Positions 18,623 through 28,089 are shown, numbered from the stretch's first letter. The stretch: 64,000 nucleotides of DNA from Spirochaetota bacterium (GCA_004297825.1 SCSX01000036.1:236680-300679); one strand, 5' to 3'. Numbers and translations: made by a program. The notes: generated from the sequence alone by a model not told the origin.

Positions 18623-19387
18623 TCAGGCGAGCATGCCGCCGTCGACCACGATGCACGACCCGGTCGTATAGGTCGCCGCGTCGGAGCAGAGATACAGCAC
18701 CGTGCCCGCCATCTCGTCGGGGCGCGCGAAGCGTCCCATGGGGATGGAGGGAAGCACGAGCTTCATGATGTCTTCGTTATTCGTGATCGCCGCCGAGAAT
18801 TTCGTGTCGGTGAGGCCGGGGAGCACGGCGTTCACCCGTATGTTGAACGGGGCGAGCTCCTTCGCGAATGATTTCGTGAGGGCGATGAGCCCGGCCTTCG
18901 TGATCGAGTAAATCCCCTGCATGGGCGCCGGGCGAATCCCGTTCACGGACGATACGTTCACGATGCACCCGCCGTTCTTTTCCTTCATCCACTTCGCCGC
19001 GTGCTGGGCCATGAAAAAGCATCCCTTCAGGTTCACCGCGAGCGTCTTGTCCCACGCGCGCTCGTCGGCGCTCAGCACGTCCCCGAAGAAGGGGTTGGTT
19101 GCCGCGTTGTTGACGAGAATGTCGATCTTGGGGTACTTCTCGCGCAGTTGCTTGAACAGATCGTTGATCTGGTCCATCTCCCCGGTATTGACCGCGAAGC
19201 ACTCGGCCTTGCCGCCCTCGATGCCGATGTCGCGCTGGACCTTTTTAAGATCGTCCATCTTCCTGCTGACCAGTATGAGTTTGGCCCCGAACACGCCCAG
19301 CGTTCTCGCCACGGCCTCCCCGATCCCGCGGCTCGCCCCGGTGACCAGCGCGACCTTGTCCCTTACAGTGACTTCCGGTACCCTCAT
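18623..19387 (-). CDS. SDR family NAD(P)-dependent oxidoreductase
   Basis: The 254-residue Rossmann protein has the classical SDR signature: cofactor loop VTGASRGIGEAVARTL, NNAAT motif, active-site YSITK and a C-terminal GSCIVVDGGMLA. It resembles FabG/DHRS4-type dehydrogenases that act on alcohol or 3-oxoacyl groups in the cytoplasm; the substrate cannot be assigned. Its start overlaps the CCA-adding enzyme's stop by 4 bases, so it is translationally coupled in the 24723-16863 operon. Confidence 0.92.
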   Translation of the reverse strand: MRVPEVTVRDKVALVTGASRGIGEAVARTLGVFGAKLILVSRKMDDLKKVQRDIGIEGGKAECFAVNTGEMDQINDLFKQLREKYPKIDILVNNAATNPFFGDVLSADERAWDKTLAVNLKGCFFMAQHAAKWMKEKNGGCIVNVSSVNGIRPAPMQGIYSITKAGLIALTKSFAKELAPFNIRVNAVLPGLTDTKFSAAITNNEDIMKLVLPSIPMGRFARPDEMAGTVLYLCSDAATYTTGSCIVVDGGMLA

Positions 19388-20808
19388 GCGTCCTCCACGT
19401 TGTTTTTATTTGATCGCATATATAAGTCCGTATCCTTAAGTCTCCCGTGTATTTCGCGGGCGCGCTCGACGAGCTGCGCGCGCTCGTTGACCTCCGGATG
19501 ATCGAGCACGATCTCGAGGAGCTCGTTCAGGATGGCGCCGATAAGCGGCCCCGGCTTCACCTTGAATTCCTCCATGATCGCGTATCCGTCTATTTCCAGG
19601 TCGCGCACGGTGATGGCGTTCTCGGCCTCGATTATTTTATCGATCCGCTTCCTGAGCTCCCGTATGGGCTGGGGGATGCCGTCCCGCATGCCGTTGCCCC
19701 GCCGGTCGGCGAGCCGGAGCTGGATGAGATCGTCAAGGTTTTCGAGTCCCACCTTGCGCATGAACCTGCGTACGGCGCCATCGGTCCACTCGTCCGTGTA
19801 ATGGAACATGTGGTTGGCGACCAGGTTCGTGACCTTCGCAGAGTCCTCGTTCGAAAACTTGAGCCTTTTTAATATGCGGCGTGCCATCCTCATACCCACG
19901 ACCTCGTGGTTGTAGAAGGTGGATTCGCCGTCGGGGCCTTCCTGGCGGACCGGCACCTTCCCCAGGTCGTGCAGGAGCGCCGAAAGCCGGATGATCGGCT
20001 CACCGGACGGCGCTGCGTCCGTCGAGTACAGGCTGTGATAGTATATATCGTACATGTGGTACTTGTTTTGTTTCAGCCCGTAGCATGCGGCAAGCTCCGG
20101 GAGGAACACGTTCATGAGACCGGACTCCCGCATGTACTCGAACCCGATGGAGGGCTCATGTGCCTCGAGAAGCTTCATGAGCTCGTCGCGCACCCGCTCC
20201 ATCGAAACCTGCGCCGCGATGTCGAGCGTCATGCCGATCGCGGCGCAGGTCGATTCCTCGATGACGAACCGGAGCTTCGCGGCGAACCGGCAGGCGCGAA
20301 AGGGGCGCAGCCCGTCCTCCCCGAAGCGCGCGAGCGGATCGCCTATGGTGCGGATGATCTTCCGCTCCATGTCTTCCAGCCCGCCGGGATAATCGATGAG
20401 ATCGTTCTTCAATACGTCGAAGGCGATTCCGTTTATCGTGAAGTCGCGCCGGGCGACGTCCTCCTCGAGCGTCTTCGAGAAACGGACGCTCTCGGGGTGC
20501 CTCCCGTCCGCGTACGCGCCGTCGGCGCGATATGTGGTGATCTCGTACTGCCGTGCGCCCAGGAGCACCGACACCGTGCCGTGCTTGATTCCCGTGGGGA
20601 CCACCCGCCGGAACAGGCCGGTCACCTTTTCCGGGAGCGCGTCCGTAGCAAAGTCGTAATCGAACGCGTTTCCGCCCAGCAGGAGATCCCTTACGGAACC
20701 GCCCACCAGGTAGCATTCAAAGCCCGCGTCGTTCAGCGTGCGGGCGATCGTCCTGACATCGCCCGCGGTATCTTCAGGCAGTCGTATTTCCCTGTGCAGC
20801 GTTTTCAT
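19384..20808 (-). CDS. cca: CCA tRNA nucleotidyltransferase
   Basis: The 474-residue enzyme has the class II nucleotidyltransferase head (YLVGGSVRDLLLGG, then DYDFATDA with the metal-binding aspartates), the tRNA-binding neck and a C-terminal HD domain (SALLHDLGKVP). It adds or repairs the 3' CCA of tRNAs. The only tRNA gene in this window (61338) does not encode CCA, so the enzyme would be needed for its maturation. MKTLHRE at 20808 is chosen as start; an upstream in-frame start at 20832 would lengthen the overlap with the preceding gene. Overlaps with both neighbours indicate coupled translation. Confidence 0.94.
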   Translation of the reverse strand: MKTLHREIRLPEDTAGDVRTIARTLNDAGFECYLVGGSVRDLLLGGNAFDYDFATDALPEKVTGLFRRVVPTGIKHGTVSVLLGARQYEITTYRADGAYADGRHPESVRFSKTLEEDVARRDFTINGIAFDVLKNDLIDYPGGLEDMERKIIRTIGDPLARFGEDGLRPFRACRFAAKLRFVIEESTCAAIGMTLDIAAQVSMERVRDELMKLLEAHEPSIGFEYMRESGLMNVFLPELAACYGLKQNKYHMYDIYYHSLYSTDAAPSGEPIIRLSALLHDLGKVPVRQEGPDGESTFYNHEVVGMRMARRILKRLKFSNEDSAKVTNLVANHMFHYTDEWTDGAVRRFMRKVGLENLDDLIQLRLADRRGNGMRDGIPQPIRELRKRIDKIIEAENAITVRDLEIDGYAIMEEFKVKPGPLIGAILNELLEIVLDHPEVNERAQLVERAREIHGRLKDTDLYMRSNKNNVEDA

Positions 20809-23044
20809 CGAAACTGCCCCTAAGCGTCTCAAGCTCTTTCTCGGTACGCAGCATGAGCGCCATCGCGTACTCGGCGTGCGACCACATGAGAGGTGTCGCG
20901 AAAGAGATGTGCCCGTTTTTGCCGACCTCGGCGCACCGGCGCTCCACCTCTTCGTAAGACTTCTTCATGTGGGTGAGCTCCTCGACCACGAGGTCGTAGG
21001 GGATTCCGGGGACAAGAATGCCCGGGGCGAATTCCTTGTCGAAATCGTCCCCCGAAAGCCATTCAAGGCGTTTGAACTCGAAATACCGCTCCGGCGTGGT
21101 GAGGTGCTCGCACAAGTATCCCTCTTTAGATTTGTACGAGTCGATTATTGCAAGTATTTTATTGCCGCGCTCCATGTTCCCTGTATAGAAATAATACTGC
21201 GCGAGCATCGAGGTGTACTGTACCCACGGTCCGTTCCCCGCGTGGACGTGCGTGTGCGGGTCCTCGATAAAGGGAAGGTAGCGCTGGAGCATACCCAGGT
21301 CAGGGTCCCAGAGCGTCTGTTCGATATACTGGATGGAGTTTCGGAACTCCTCGGAATCCATGAAAAAATCCTCCACGAGGCCGCTCCCGAAGAAGAAGGG
21401 GCTCATGAGGGTGATGTCGGGCCTCAGGTCGATCTCGCCGTTGGGCTTCAGCCGCCGCACGAATCGTCCCGACATGGTGAAGATTTTTTCGATCGTGCTC
21501 TCGAATCCGCTTTTCATTTCCATCGCGTCGGCGAAACGCTCTACCATGCCGTAATCGCAGGCCACGCGCTCCATGAGCCGAAACATGAGCAGGTAGGCGA
21601 AGTTGACCCAGATCGAATAGCCCTCCTCGATCGCGGACTCATGGATGGATGTGGTCGAGTAGAAGAGGTGAATCTCATTGCGGTAGTAGTTTTTCTTCGC
21701 GTAATCGAAGCCGTGTTCGATCGCGGAGACCATGCGTTCCAGGAGGGGCGTGGGCGCGCCGCGGCGCTTGCAGGCGAGCAAATATCTGCAGAGGATCGCA
21801 ATCCCGTGCGCGACGTTGTCCTCCTGCTTGTAGATTGCCTTGTCGTCGCCCACGATGCCGTAACGCTGGCCCCAGTAGCCGTCGGCGCGCTGGCACTCCA
21901 GGATAAAGCGCGCGATCTCCCCCAGGAGCCTGAAGGCGCTGTCGCCGGCCTTAAGGGGGCTCGTGATGACCTTGAAGAGAAAGCGCGAGGCGCAGGCGCT
22001 GTCGCGCGGATACACGTACGGGTAGCGCGAGCCCGGCATGGTGGCCAGGAGCGCCCCGCCGCGCTCCGTGTCGATCACGCACTGCGACAGGATGTCCATG
22101 TGAATGTTGATGTCGCGATTAAGGTCCAGGAGCTGCCGGGTCATGTGCGCGATATACGGGTTTTTAAGGATGTCCTCGCGGTTTTTGCTCCGCTCGGCGA
22201 AGACATCGCGGAACTCGCCGCGGACGCGCGCGTCGCTCCCGGCGATCTTCATGAAGACGTTGCGCGATATGCGCACCAGCGAGACCTTGCTTACGGCCTC
22301 GACCGTGGCGTTGCGCACCTCGTCGGACATGAGCGACATCTCGCCGAAATACTGTCCGTCGGCGAGTATGGCAATGAGCTTCCGGTCCCCGTCCACCGTG
22401 CGGTATACGTCCACCTTGCCCTCGCGGATGAGGTAGAACGCGTCACCCGGGTCGCCCTCGCGGAAGACGATCTGGCCCGTCGTGTAGTCCAGGAGCTCGA
22501 CCTCCTTGAGCAATCGCTCGAAGATATCGTCGCCCAGGTTGGTGAGGAGGGGAATACGCCTGAGGTCGCCGCGCAGGTTGCGCTCTATGTAGCGCGCGTC
22601 CATGAGCCCGCGCACGTGCGGCGACGCGCCGATAAGCGTTTTAAGTATCTCGGAGGGCATGGCGAGCATGACGCAGGCCGTTTCCGCGATGATGCTGTCC
22701 CCCCGCGGCTCCGTGGAAAGGACGATCTCCTCTCCGAAAAAGTCGCCGGGTCCCAGCCTGTAGAGCTCGAACCGGGGATTGTCCTCGGTGGGGATCACCG
22801 CGCGGGCGGTTCCCGAGAGGATTATAAAGAAACGCTCGTCGAACTTGCCGTGCCGGCACACCACGGTGCCCTCGGGGAATTCGCTGATAAACACGTCCGC
22901 CGCAATCGACGCGATCGTGTCCTCGTTGACGTCGGAAAAAAAGTCCATGCTCCGGAGGACCCCGACGGGGCTTACTTCCTTGAAGTAGGGGATGAGGCGC
23001 AGGCTTGCCGAGAGATCCTTAATCGTATAGTTCTGGAGCCCCAT
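20774..23044 (-). CDS. fusion of two cyclic-nucleotide-binding domains and a GH15-like glycosidase domain
   Basis: The 756-residue protein has two CRP-type cNMP-binding domains (about 33-140 and 160-275). The second has an intact phosphate cassette (FGEMSLMSDEVRNATV) and the first a looser one (FGEEIVLSTEPRGDSI). From about 320 an (alpha/alpha)6 domain resembles GH15 glucoamylase/trehalase, with YPRDS at 346-349, an acidic HESAIEEGYSIW segment and PLMWSHAEY near the C-terminus. There is no signal peptide or DNA-binding helix-turn-helix, so it should be cytoplasmic. I infer a glycosidase or glucan-binding enzyme gated by cAMP or cGMP; the substrate is unknown. The start at 23044 has GGAGGTGCCC before it. 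It lies between the LamG gene and cca in an operon. Confidence 0.8.
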   Translation of the reverse strand: MGLQNYTIKDLSASLRLIPYFKEVSPVGVLRSMDFFSDVNEDTIASIAADVFISEFPEGTVVCRHGKFDERFFIILSGTARAVIPTEDNPRFELYRLGPGDFFGEEIVLSTEPRGDSIIAETACVMLAMPSEILKTLIGASPHVRGLMDARYIERNLRGDLRRIPLLTNLGDDIFERLLKEVELLDYTTGQIVFREGDPGDAFYLIREGKVDVYRTVDGDRKLIAILADGQYFGEMSLMSDEVRNATVEAVSKVSLVRISRNVFMKIAGSDARVRGEFRDVFAERSKNREDILKNPYIAHMTRQLLDLNRDINIHMDILSQCVIDTERGGALLATMPGSRYPYVYPRDSACASRFLFKVITSPLKAGDSAFRLLGEIARFILECQRADGYWGQRYGIVGDDKAIYKQEDNVAHGIAILCRYLLACKRRGAPTPLLERMVSAIEHGFDYAKKNYYRNEIHLFYSTTSIHESAIEEGYSIWVNFAYLLMFRLMERVACDYGMVERFADAMEMKSGFESTIEKIFTMSGRFVRRLKPNGEIDLRPDITLMSPFFFGSGLVEDFFMDSEEFRNSIQYIEQTLWDPDLGMLQRYLPFIEDPHTHVHAGNGPWVQYTSMLAQYYFYTGNMERGNKILAIIDSYKSKEGYLCEHLTTPERYFEFKRLEWLSGDDFDKEFAPGILVPGIPYDLVVEELTHMKKSYEEVERRCAEVGKNGHISFATPLMWSHAEYAMALMLRTEKELETLRGSFDENAAQGNTTA

Positions 23045-23055
23045 GGGCACCTCCA

Positions 23056-24723
23056 TTACCTGGTGATCTCCGAACCGGCGAACGGGCGCGCCGAGATTTC
23101 CTCGGAGTGCCTCGATTCGTGGTTATACCCGGAATCGGGCCTGTAGGTGTCGTACGCGGTTACGGCGAAGAAATAGAGAACGCCGTTTTTCAACAGCGGG
23201 TACTCAAGAATTTTCCTGCCGTCCCTCTTCATGTTCTCGTCGATCACCTTGTTCGTAATCTCTATTTCAATATACGCAGGATCGGCGCTTGTGTCATTAG
23301 AAATACGCGCGCCCCCGATCGTGCCTATGACCCCGTCGTAGGCACGGGACCGCGTGCCGTAATATACGCGGTAACCCAGGATGTCTTCCTCCACCGACTT
23401 GCGCCAGCGGAGCCGTATCCCATTATCCGACGTGCGCACCGCCTCCACCGCGCGGGGCGGAAGGGGCGGGTCGTCGTCGAGGTAGTTGAGCGATATGTCG
23501 AAAAGCTCCGGCGAGCGGTTGCCGTCCGGCGAGGGCGCCAAGTGCGCGCGCCACTGGTAGTACCGGCCGCGCAGGTAGCCGTTGCCGGATTTTTCCATGT
23601 AAATATTCCGCTGCCCGTTTTCGATGCGGTACCAGCGGGGCGCGTCGGCGTTCATGGTGAACAGGTCGTCCCCGGTGCGGAACTCGAACCAGATGAAGGT
23701 GTGGGCGGGAAGGGTCTCGCCCCACTGGAAGCGGAGCACGCCGGTTCCCGTATGGGGGAACTCCAGGACGGGACTCGTGACTACGCCCTCGCGGTTGACC
23801 GGGACGCGGCCGATCCGCCCAGCTTCGCCGTGCGCGCGGATCGCCATGTCGCTCTCCCTCTTTAAATCGTCAAAATGGCGGTACGAGATGCGGAGCTCGT
23901 CGATTATGCCGTAGAAGTTTTTCCCGACGATCGCGATGGGAAGGTCCTCGCAGGAGAAACAGGGCTTGTAGACTTTTACGCCCGGCTCGCCCCGCTCGGA
24001 GGCGTAGACCATCTCGTCCTCTTCGCCGTTAATGAACAGCGCGAGCTTTCCGGTTATCCTGTCAAAGGAAAGGCTCACGTGGTACCATCGCTTCTCCTCG
24101 AGGAGACGCCCCCGATTGAGGACGAAGTCCCCGGTCCGCCGTCCGTCCTCCTCCTTGAAGAGCCGGCTGAGCCGGGCGACGATATGGCCGTTTTTCATCA
24201 CGAGCTCGATCCCAATCCGCGCGCCCGATGTCTGGCCCATGCGCGAAAGCAGCACCGCGTCCTCGCGCAGCGCCACGGGGTAGATGCGCATCTCGATGGT
24301 GAATGATCCCAGGTCCTCGCACGATCCCATCCACTGGTTGCGCGCCGATTCGATCTCGACACGGTGCTCCTTCTTGTAGAACGACGCGCCGCCGCCCCCG
24401 AGCACGCCGTTCCCGGTCGCGCTGTCGTAGACCGATGAACGGAGGGTATAATTCCCGGTATCATCGCGCACCGACGAGGAGGCGGGCCCGTTGAACGAGA
24501 GCACCAGGTCTGTCACGGACGGCACGTTTTTTTCCCGGTAGGAATTGTCGTCCAGGCGGTAAACCTCCCTTCCACGGTCGTCGCGCGTCATCCTGACGTT
24601 GTAGAGGTCGAGTCCCCTGGGGCCGAACCTCACGGAATCGGAAAATTCGGGCGCCGGGGAAAGCAGGATGAAGGCTATGAAGGGAACGAGATATCGAATG
24701 TAGCGTGTGCGCATTTTATGCAT
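23056..24723 (-). CDS. exported LamG/fibronectin type III protein
   Basis: The 555-residue protein has a signal peptide (RYIRYLVPFIAFILLSPAP), a concanavalin-like LamG domain at about 100-240 (FTIEMRIYP, HVSLSFDRITGKLALFING) and an FN3 domain near 420-520 (PPLPPRAVEAVR, LRWRKSVEEDILGYRVYYG). Such proteins are exported carbohydrate- or protein-binding surface proteins. The ATG at 24723 has GGAACC upstream; ATG 24714 is an alternative. It is the first gene of the operon that continues with the cyclic-nucleotide/GH15 fusion. No enzyme domain was seen. Confidence 0.8.
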   Translation of the reverse strand: MHKMRTRYIRYLVPFIAFILLSPAPEFSDSVRFGPRGLDLYNVRMTRDDRGREVYRLDDNSYREKNVPSVTDLVLSFNGPASSSVRDDTGNYTLRSSVYDSATGNGVLGGGGASFYKKEHRVEIESARNQWMGSCEDLGSFTIEMRIYPVALREDAVLLSRMGQTSGARIGIELVMKNGHIVARLSRLFKEEDGRRTGDFVLNRGRLLEEKRWYHVSLSFDRITGKLALFINGEEDEMVYASERGEPGVKVYKPCFSCEDLPIAIVGKNFYGIIDELRISYRHFDDLKRESDMAIRAHGEAGRIGRVPVNREGVVTSPVLEFPHTGTGVLRFQWGETLPAHTFIWFEFRTGDDLFTMNADAPRWYRIENGQRNIYMEKSGNGYLRGRYYQWRAHLAPSPDGNRSPELFDISLNYLDDDPPLPPRAVEAVRTSDNGIRLRWRKSVEEDILGYRVYYGTRSRAYDGVIGTIGGARISNDTSADPAYIEIEITNKVIDENMKRDGRKILEYPLLKNGVLYFFAVTAYDTYRPDSGYNHESRHSEEISARPFAGSEITR

Positions 24724-24837
24724 GGGTGGTTCCGGTAATTTATTTCTGTATATTCTTAATCGCACAAAACGGGGCGCAAGTAAAGCAACATTTTAAGGCA
24801 GGACGGCATTATTTCAAGGGGGTTAAAAACCGGTCGG

Positions 24838-24897
24838 CGTCAATCCGTAGAGACGTCCCGGCGGGACGTCTCTACGGATTGACGTCTCTACAGATTG
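24838..24897. repeat. 47-bp near-perfect palindrome with a third partial copy
   Basis: Two 23-base arms (24838-24860 and 24862-24884) are exact reverse complements with a single-base loop; the arm core is GTAGAGACGTCCCG. A third copy of the outer arm sequence (GACGTCTCTACAGATTG, 24881-24897) follows with one mismatch. It lies 3' of rpiB and runs into its last codons. Palindromes with a GTAGAGACG core are familiar as dispersed intergenic repeats in other bacteria. It could also act as a hairpin at the rpiB transcript end. Confidence 0.75.
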
Positions 24898-25340
24898 CCA
24901 CCGCACTGCCCGTTCTCTATGCCCGCGATCTTGTCGAGCCTTCGCTGGTGCCTGCCGCCCTCAAAACCGGTGGCGATCCAGCGGCGCACGATCGCGAAGC
25001 TCAGGTCCTCCCCCGTCACCCGGGAGCCCAGGATGAGCATATTGGAATCATTGTGCATGCGCGACATCTCGGCCATGAACTCGTTCCCGCACAGCGCGGC
25101 GCGTATCCCCCGGTGCTTGTTTGCCGTGATGGAGGCCCCGATCCCTGTCCCGCAGATGCCTATCCCGCGCTCGGCGGTTTTTTCCTGCACCGCGCGCGCG
25201 ACCTTCGCAATGTGATCGGGATAGTCGGTGGACTCTTCGCTGTTGGTCCCCATGTCGAGAAACTCGATATCGGGAAAGGCCGCCTTGATCTTGTCCTTGA
25301 GCCTCACGCCCGCGTGGTCGCATCCGATCGCTATTTTCAT
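24888..25340 (-). CDS. rpiB: ribose-5-phosphate isomerase B
   Basis: The 150-residue enzyme starts MKIAIGCDHAGVRLKDKI and has the RpiB/LacAB signature GICGTGIGASITANKHRGIRA, with the active-site Cys in CGTG and HNDSNMLILGSR near the end. It interconverts ribose-5-phosphate and ribulose-5-phosphate in the pentose phosphate pathway. The start at 25340 is set by AGGAGACTATC just upstream. The palindromic repeat at 24838-24897 overlaps the last codons, so the C-terminus (NGQCGGNL) may have been altered by the repeat's insertion. Confidence 0.93.
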   Translation of the reverse strand: MKIAIGCDHAGVRLKDKIKAAFPDIEFLDMGTNSEESTDYPDHIAKVARAVQEKTAERGIGICGTGIGASITANKHRGIRAALCGNEFMAEMSRMHNDSNMLILGSRVTGEDLSFAIVRRWIATGFEGGRHQRRLDKIAGIENGQCGGNL

Positions 25341-25424
25341 GATAGTCTCCTGGTAAATTTCCCGGGTGGCGCCCGTTCGCATTGTTGAATTCCTGATTCA
25401 TGGAGGAGCTTTCCACCCTCCCCA

Positions 25425-25454
25425 GCCCCTCCCATCGAGGGAGGGGGAATGAAT
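25425..25454. repeat. CCCTCCC/GGGAGGG hairpin between rpiB and asnS
   Basis: CCCCTCCCATCGAGGGAGGGGG forms a stem of CCCTCCC with GGGAGGG around a short loop, in the ~155-base gap between the two minus-strand genes. It may end the asnS transcript or be a dispersed repeat. No T-tract is present on either strand. Confidence 0.4.
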
Positions 25455-25495
25455 TAGATGCCTTAACCGATATATTCCTGCCCCGTTGCGTCCGA

Positions 25496-26881
25496 CTAAA
25501 ACCCCGCGTTGCCCGGCGTGCGCGGGAACGGTATGACGTCGCGGATATTCTGCATGCCCGTGATGAACTGGACGGCGCGTTCGAACCCAAGCCCGAAGCC
25601 CGCGTGCGGGACCGTGCCGTATCTCCTTATGTCCAGGTACCACCACAGGTCGTCGGGATTAAGCTCCATCGACTTCATCCTTTCGACCAGCACGTCGTAC
25701 CGGTATTCGCGTTCGCTCCCGCCTATGATCTCGCCTATGCGGGGCAGGAGCACGTCCATCGCGCGCACCGTCTTCCCGTCGTCGTTCAGCTTCATATAGA
25801 AGGCCTTGATCCCGCTCGGGTAATCGGTGACCGTGACGGGCTTTTTGAATTTCTTCTCGGTGAGGTAGCGCTCGTGCTCGGACTGGAGGTCGCTGCCCCA
25901 TTTCACCGGGAATTCGAACGATTCGCCCGATTTCTGCAACAGGTCCACGGCCTCCGTATAGGTGATCGTTTCGAACGGCGCGCTCACGATGTCTTCCAGG
26001 GTTTGGATGATCCCGGGCTGGATGCGCGCGTTGAAAAACTCCATGTCCTCGGGGCATTTCTCCAGGCACGCGCGGAAGATGTGCTTCAGGAAATCCCGGG
26101 CGAGAATGATGTCGTCGGGAAGCTCCGCGAAGGCGACCTCGGGCTCCACCATCCAGAACTCTGAGAGGTGGCGCGCGGTGTTGGAATTCTCGGCGCGGAA
26201 GGTGGGGCCAAAGGTGTAGACGCTGCCCATGGCGCAGGCGAGGAGCTCGCCCTCCAGTTGTCCGCTCACGGTGAGCCCGGTCCTCGTCCCGAAAAAATCG
26301 CGCTCGAAGTCGACCTTCCCCTCGCGGCGCGGAACGTCGGCCAGGTCAAGGGACGTGACGCCGAACATCTCGCCCGCGCCCTCGCAGTCGTTCGCCGTAA
26401 TGATGGGCGTGTGCACGTAGATGAAGCCGCGCGACTGGAAGAACTCGTGGATCGCGAAGGAAAGGGCGCTACGCACCCTGAGCACAGCGCCGAACGTATT
26501 GGTGCGCGGCCGCAGGTGCGCGATCTCCCTCAGGAATTCGAACGAATGCTGCTTTTTCTGGAGCGGATAATGCTCGTGGTCCGCCCAGCCGTACACCTTC
26601 ACGGCGGACGCGGCGATCTCGTACTTTTGTCCCTTCGCCGGCGAATCGACGAGCGTGCCAGTGACCTCGACGCTGCATCCCGTGGAAAGCCTCTGGATGT
26701 CCTCGTACCCGGCAAGGGCCGAATCGGCGACCACCTGGATGTTCCGGAGGCACGAGCCGTCGTTCAGCTCGAGAAAGCTGAATCCCTTTGCGTCGCGCTT
26801 GGTGCGCACCCACCCGCGCGCGAGCACCTGCGTCCCCGCGGCGCCCGAGACGAGCAGTTCCTTGATAAGCGTTCTATTCAT
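25496..26881 (-). CDS. asnS: asparaginyl-tRNA synthetase
   Basis: The 461-residue class II synthetase has an N-terminal OB-fold anticodon-binding domain ([25 protein letters not shown]) and a catalytic core. Motif 2 is [21 protein letters not shown] and motif 3 is [27 protein letters not shown], which is the Asn-specific form. It charges tRNA-Asn in the cytoplasm. The start at 26881 ([10 protein letters not shown]) is preceded by GGAGGTTGCC; in-frame codons further upstream are unlikely to be used. Length is normal. Confidence 0.95.
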   Translation of the reverse strand: MNRTLIKELLVSGAAGTQVLARGWVRTKRDAKGFSFLELNDGSCLRNIQVVADSALAGYEDIQRLSTGCSVEVTGTLVDSPAKGQKYEIAASAVKVYGWADHEHYPLQKKQHSFEFLREIAHLRPRTNTFGAVLRVRSALSFAIHEFFQSRGFIYVHTPIITANDCEGAGEMFGVTSLDLADVPRREGKVDFERDFFGTRTGLTVSGQLEGELLACAMGSVYTFGPTFRAENSNTARHLSEFWMVEPEVAFAELPDDIILARDFLKHIFRACLEKCPEDMEFFNARIQPGIIQTLEDIVSAPFETITYTEAVDLLQKSGESFEFPVKWGSDLQSEHERYLTEKKFKKPVTVTDYPSGIKAFYMKLNDDGKTVRAMDVLLPRIGEIIGGSEREYRYDVLVERMKSMELNPDDLWWYLDIRRYGTVPHAGFGLGFERAVQFITGMQNIRDVIPFPRTPGNAGF

Positions 26882-27306
26882 GGCAACCTCCGGACATATG
26901 CAGGGTTCTCCTTCCGGCTGTACGAGTACACAGCCCGCGGCCGGGCCTGTCAATTGATAATCGCGCGTCACGCGGAAGGGACTTCGCGACGATCACGGCG
27001 GGGCGGGCGCCGATTCACGTGAAGCGTTCCAGGGCGCCCCCGTTGCCCCGCGCCTTCCGGCCTGTGCGATATCGGACCCCCGGCCGTCGTCCCGTGCCGT
27101 TTATCGCACCCGCCAGGCGGGAGCTCATCTCCCATGCCGTACGCCCCGCCGGGGATTAAAACCGTCCCGCGGCCCGCCGATGCGCTCCTGGACGCCGAAT
27201 AAAAATTATTGACATTTATTTATACTGTCCAGCAGAATTGAACAGGCGGGCAGGGCGTTTCCAGGCCCTCCCGGCCAAGGCGCAAATCCGGAAGGCAGCG
27301 GGCTCT
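26882..27306. other. 425-base gap between divergent asnS and the orphan sensor gene
   Basis: No gene seen. It holds the asnS upstream region, a TATCGGACCCC element at 27070-27080 preceded by CGGCCTGTGCGA as in the 9788 repeat, and an AT-rich patch at 27199-27230 with TTGACA (27209-27214) and TATACT (27221-27226). The spacing of those two boxes is too short for one promoter, so either may belong to a promoter for the sensor gene. Confidence 0.5.
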
Positions 27307-28056
27307 ATGAACCTGAAATATAAAATAATGACGGTGCTCGGCCTCTGCGGGCTGCTGTGCATCAGTTCCTATCTCATCATCGCGAAAATGTTCGACAACA
27401 TAGAAAGCCAGCTCTACGAGAAATGCAGGGTCGAGGCCCGCGTGGGCGCCCACGTCATGGGGGCGTTCATGGATGAGCTCCTTGACGCGCGCACGCTCAC
27501 GGAGGCCGATCTCTTCGACACCACTTACGTGGAGATACCCGGGACCGCGCCGAAAAAATACACGACCCGCTACGACAAGCTCCTTGAAAAACTCATCCAG
27601 AAAACCCTTGACCAGTTTCTCGCCGACCCGGATCTCACCTACGCGGTGCTGGTGGACGTGAACGGGTACGCGCCCACGCACAACTCCAAGTATTCGGGGC
27701 TTCCCACCGCGGACCCGCTGCAGAATATCCGCATGAGCCGGGGCAAGCGCATTTTCGACGATCCCACGGGGATCCGCGCGGCGCGCCACAACGACGAGGA
27801 GCCCATTCGCCAGCTTTATTACCAGGATACGGGCAAGGTGATCTGGGACATCGCGGCATCCGTCACGGTTAAGGGAAGGCACTGGGGGGCGGTGCGCACG
27901 GGCGTTTCGCTCGAGCGTATCGACGAGATCAAGAACCAGATGATCATACTCGTCGGCATGTCGCTCCTCGTGATCCTGTCCATCACCATGCTCATGCTTT
28001 TCCTGATAATCCCGCGCAAGCTCTACGACACGGACCTGAACGTTCCCCGGTATTAG
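27307..28056 (+). CDS. orphan chemoreceptor-type sensor domain, no signalling domain
   Basis: The 249-residue protein has a membrane segment at 7-26 and another at about 215-240. Between them is an extracytoplasmic sensor region with the motifs YAVLVDVNGYAPTHNSKY, KRIFDDPTGIRAARH and KGRHWGAVRTGV, found in a class of methyl-accepting chemotaxis receptors. It stops 15 residues after the second membrane segment, with no HAMP or methyl-accepting domain, and the stop is followed by a terminator, so no partner is encoded in frame. It may act as a stand-alone ligand sensor or be a receptor remnant. The ATG at 27307 was chosen because the hydrophobic helix begins directly after it. Confidence 0.85.
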   Translation: MNLKYKIMTVLGLCGLLCISSYLIIAKMFDNIESQLYEKCRVEARVGAHVMGAFMDELLDARTLTEADLFDTTYVEIPGTAPKKYTTRYDKLLEKLIQKTLDQFLADPDLTYAVLVDVNGYAPTHNSKYSGLPTADPLQNIRMSRGKRIFDDPTGIRAARHNDEEPIRQLYYQDTGKVIWDIAASVTVKGRHWGAVRTGVSLERIDEIKNQMIILVGMSLLVILSITMLMLFLIIPRKLYDTDLNVPRY

Positions 28057-28089
28057 CGCCGGAAAATCCGGAAATATCGAAACCATGTA

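Noticed and set aside
24838-24897. Intrinsic terminator for rpiB
   Set aside because: The stem is strong but there is no T-tract on the minus strand, and the third copy and exact palindrome fit a repeat element better.
27209-27226. TTGACA and TATACT as a promoter pair before the orphan sensor
   Set aside because: Only 6 bases separate the boxes, far below the 16-18 needed for a sigma70 promoter.
27238-27306. Riboswitch (c-di-GMP type) in the leader of the orphan sensor
   Set aside because: The leader has G/C-rich stems, but none of the conserved GEMM elements was found.
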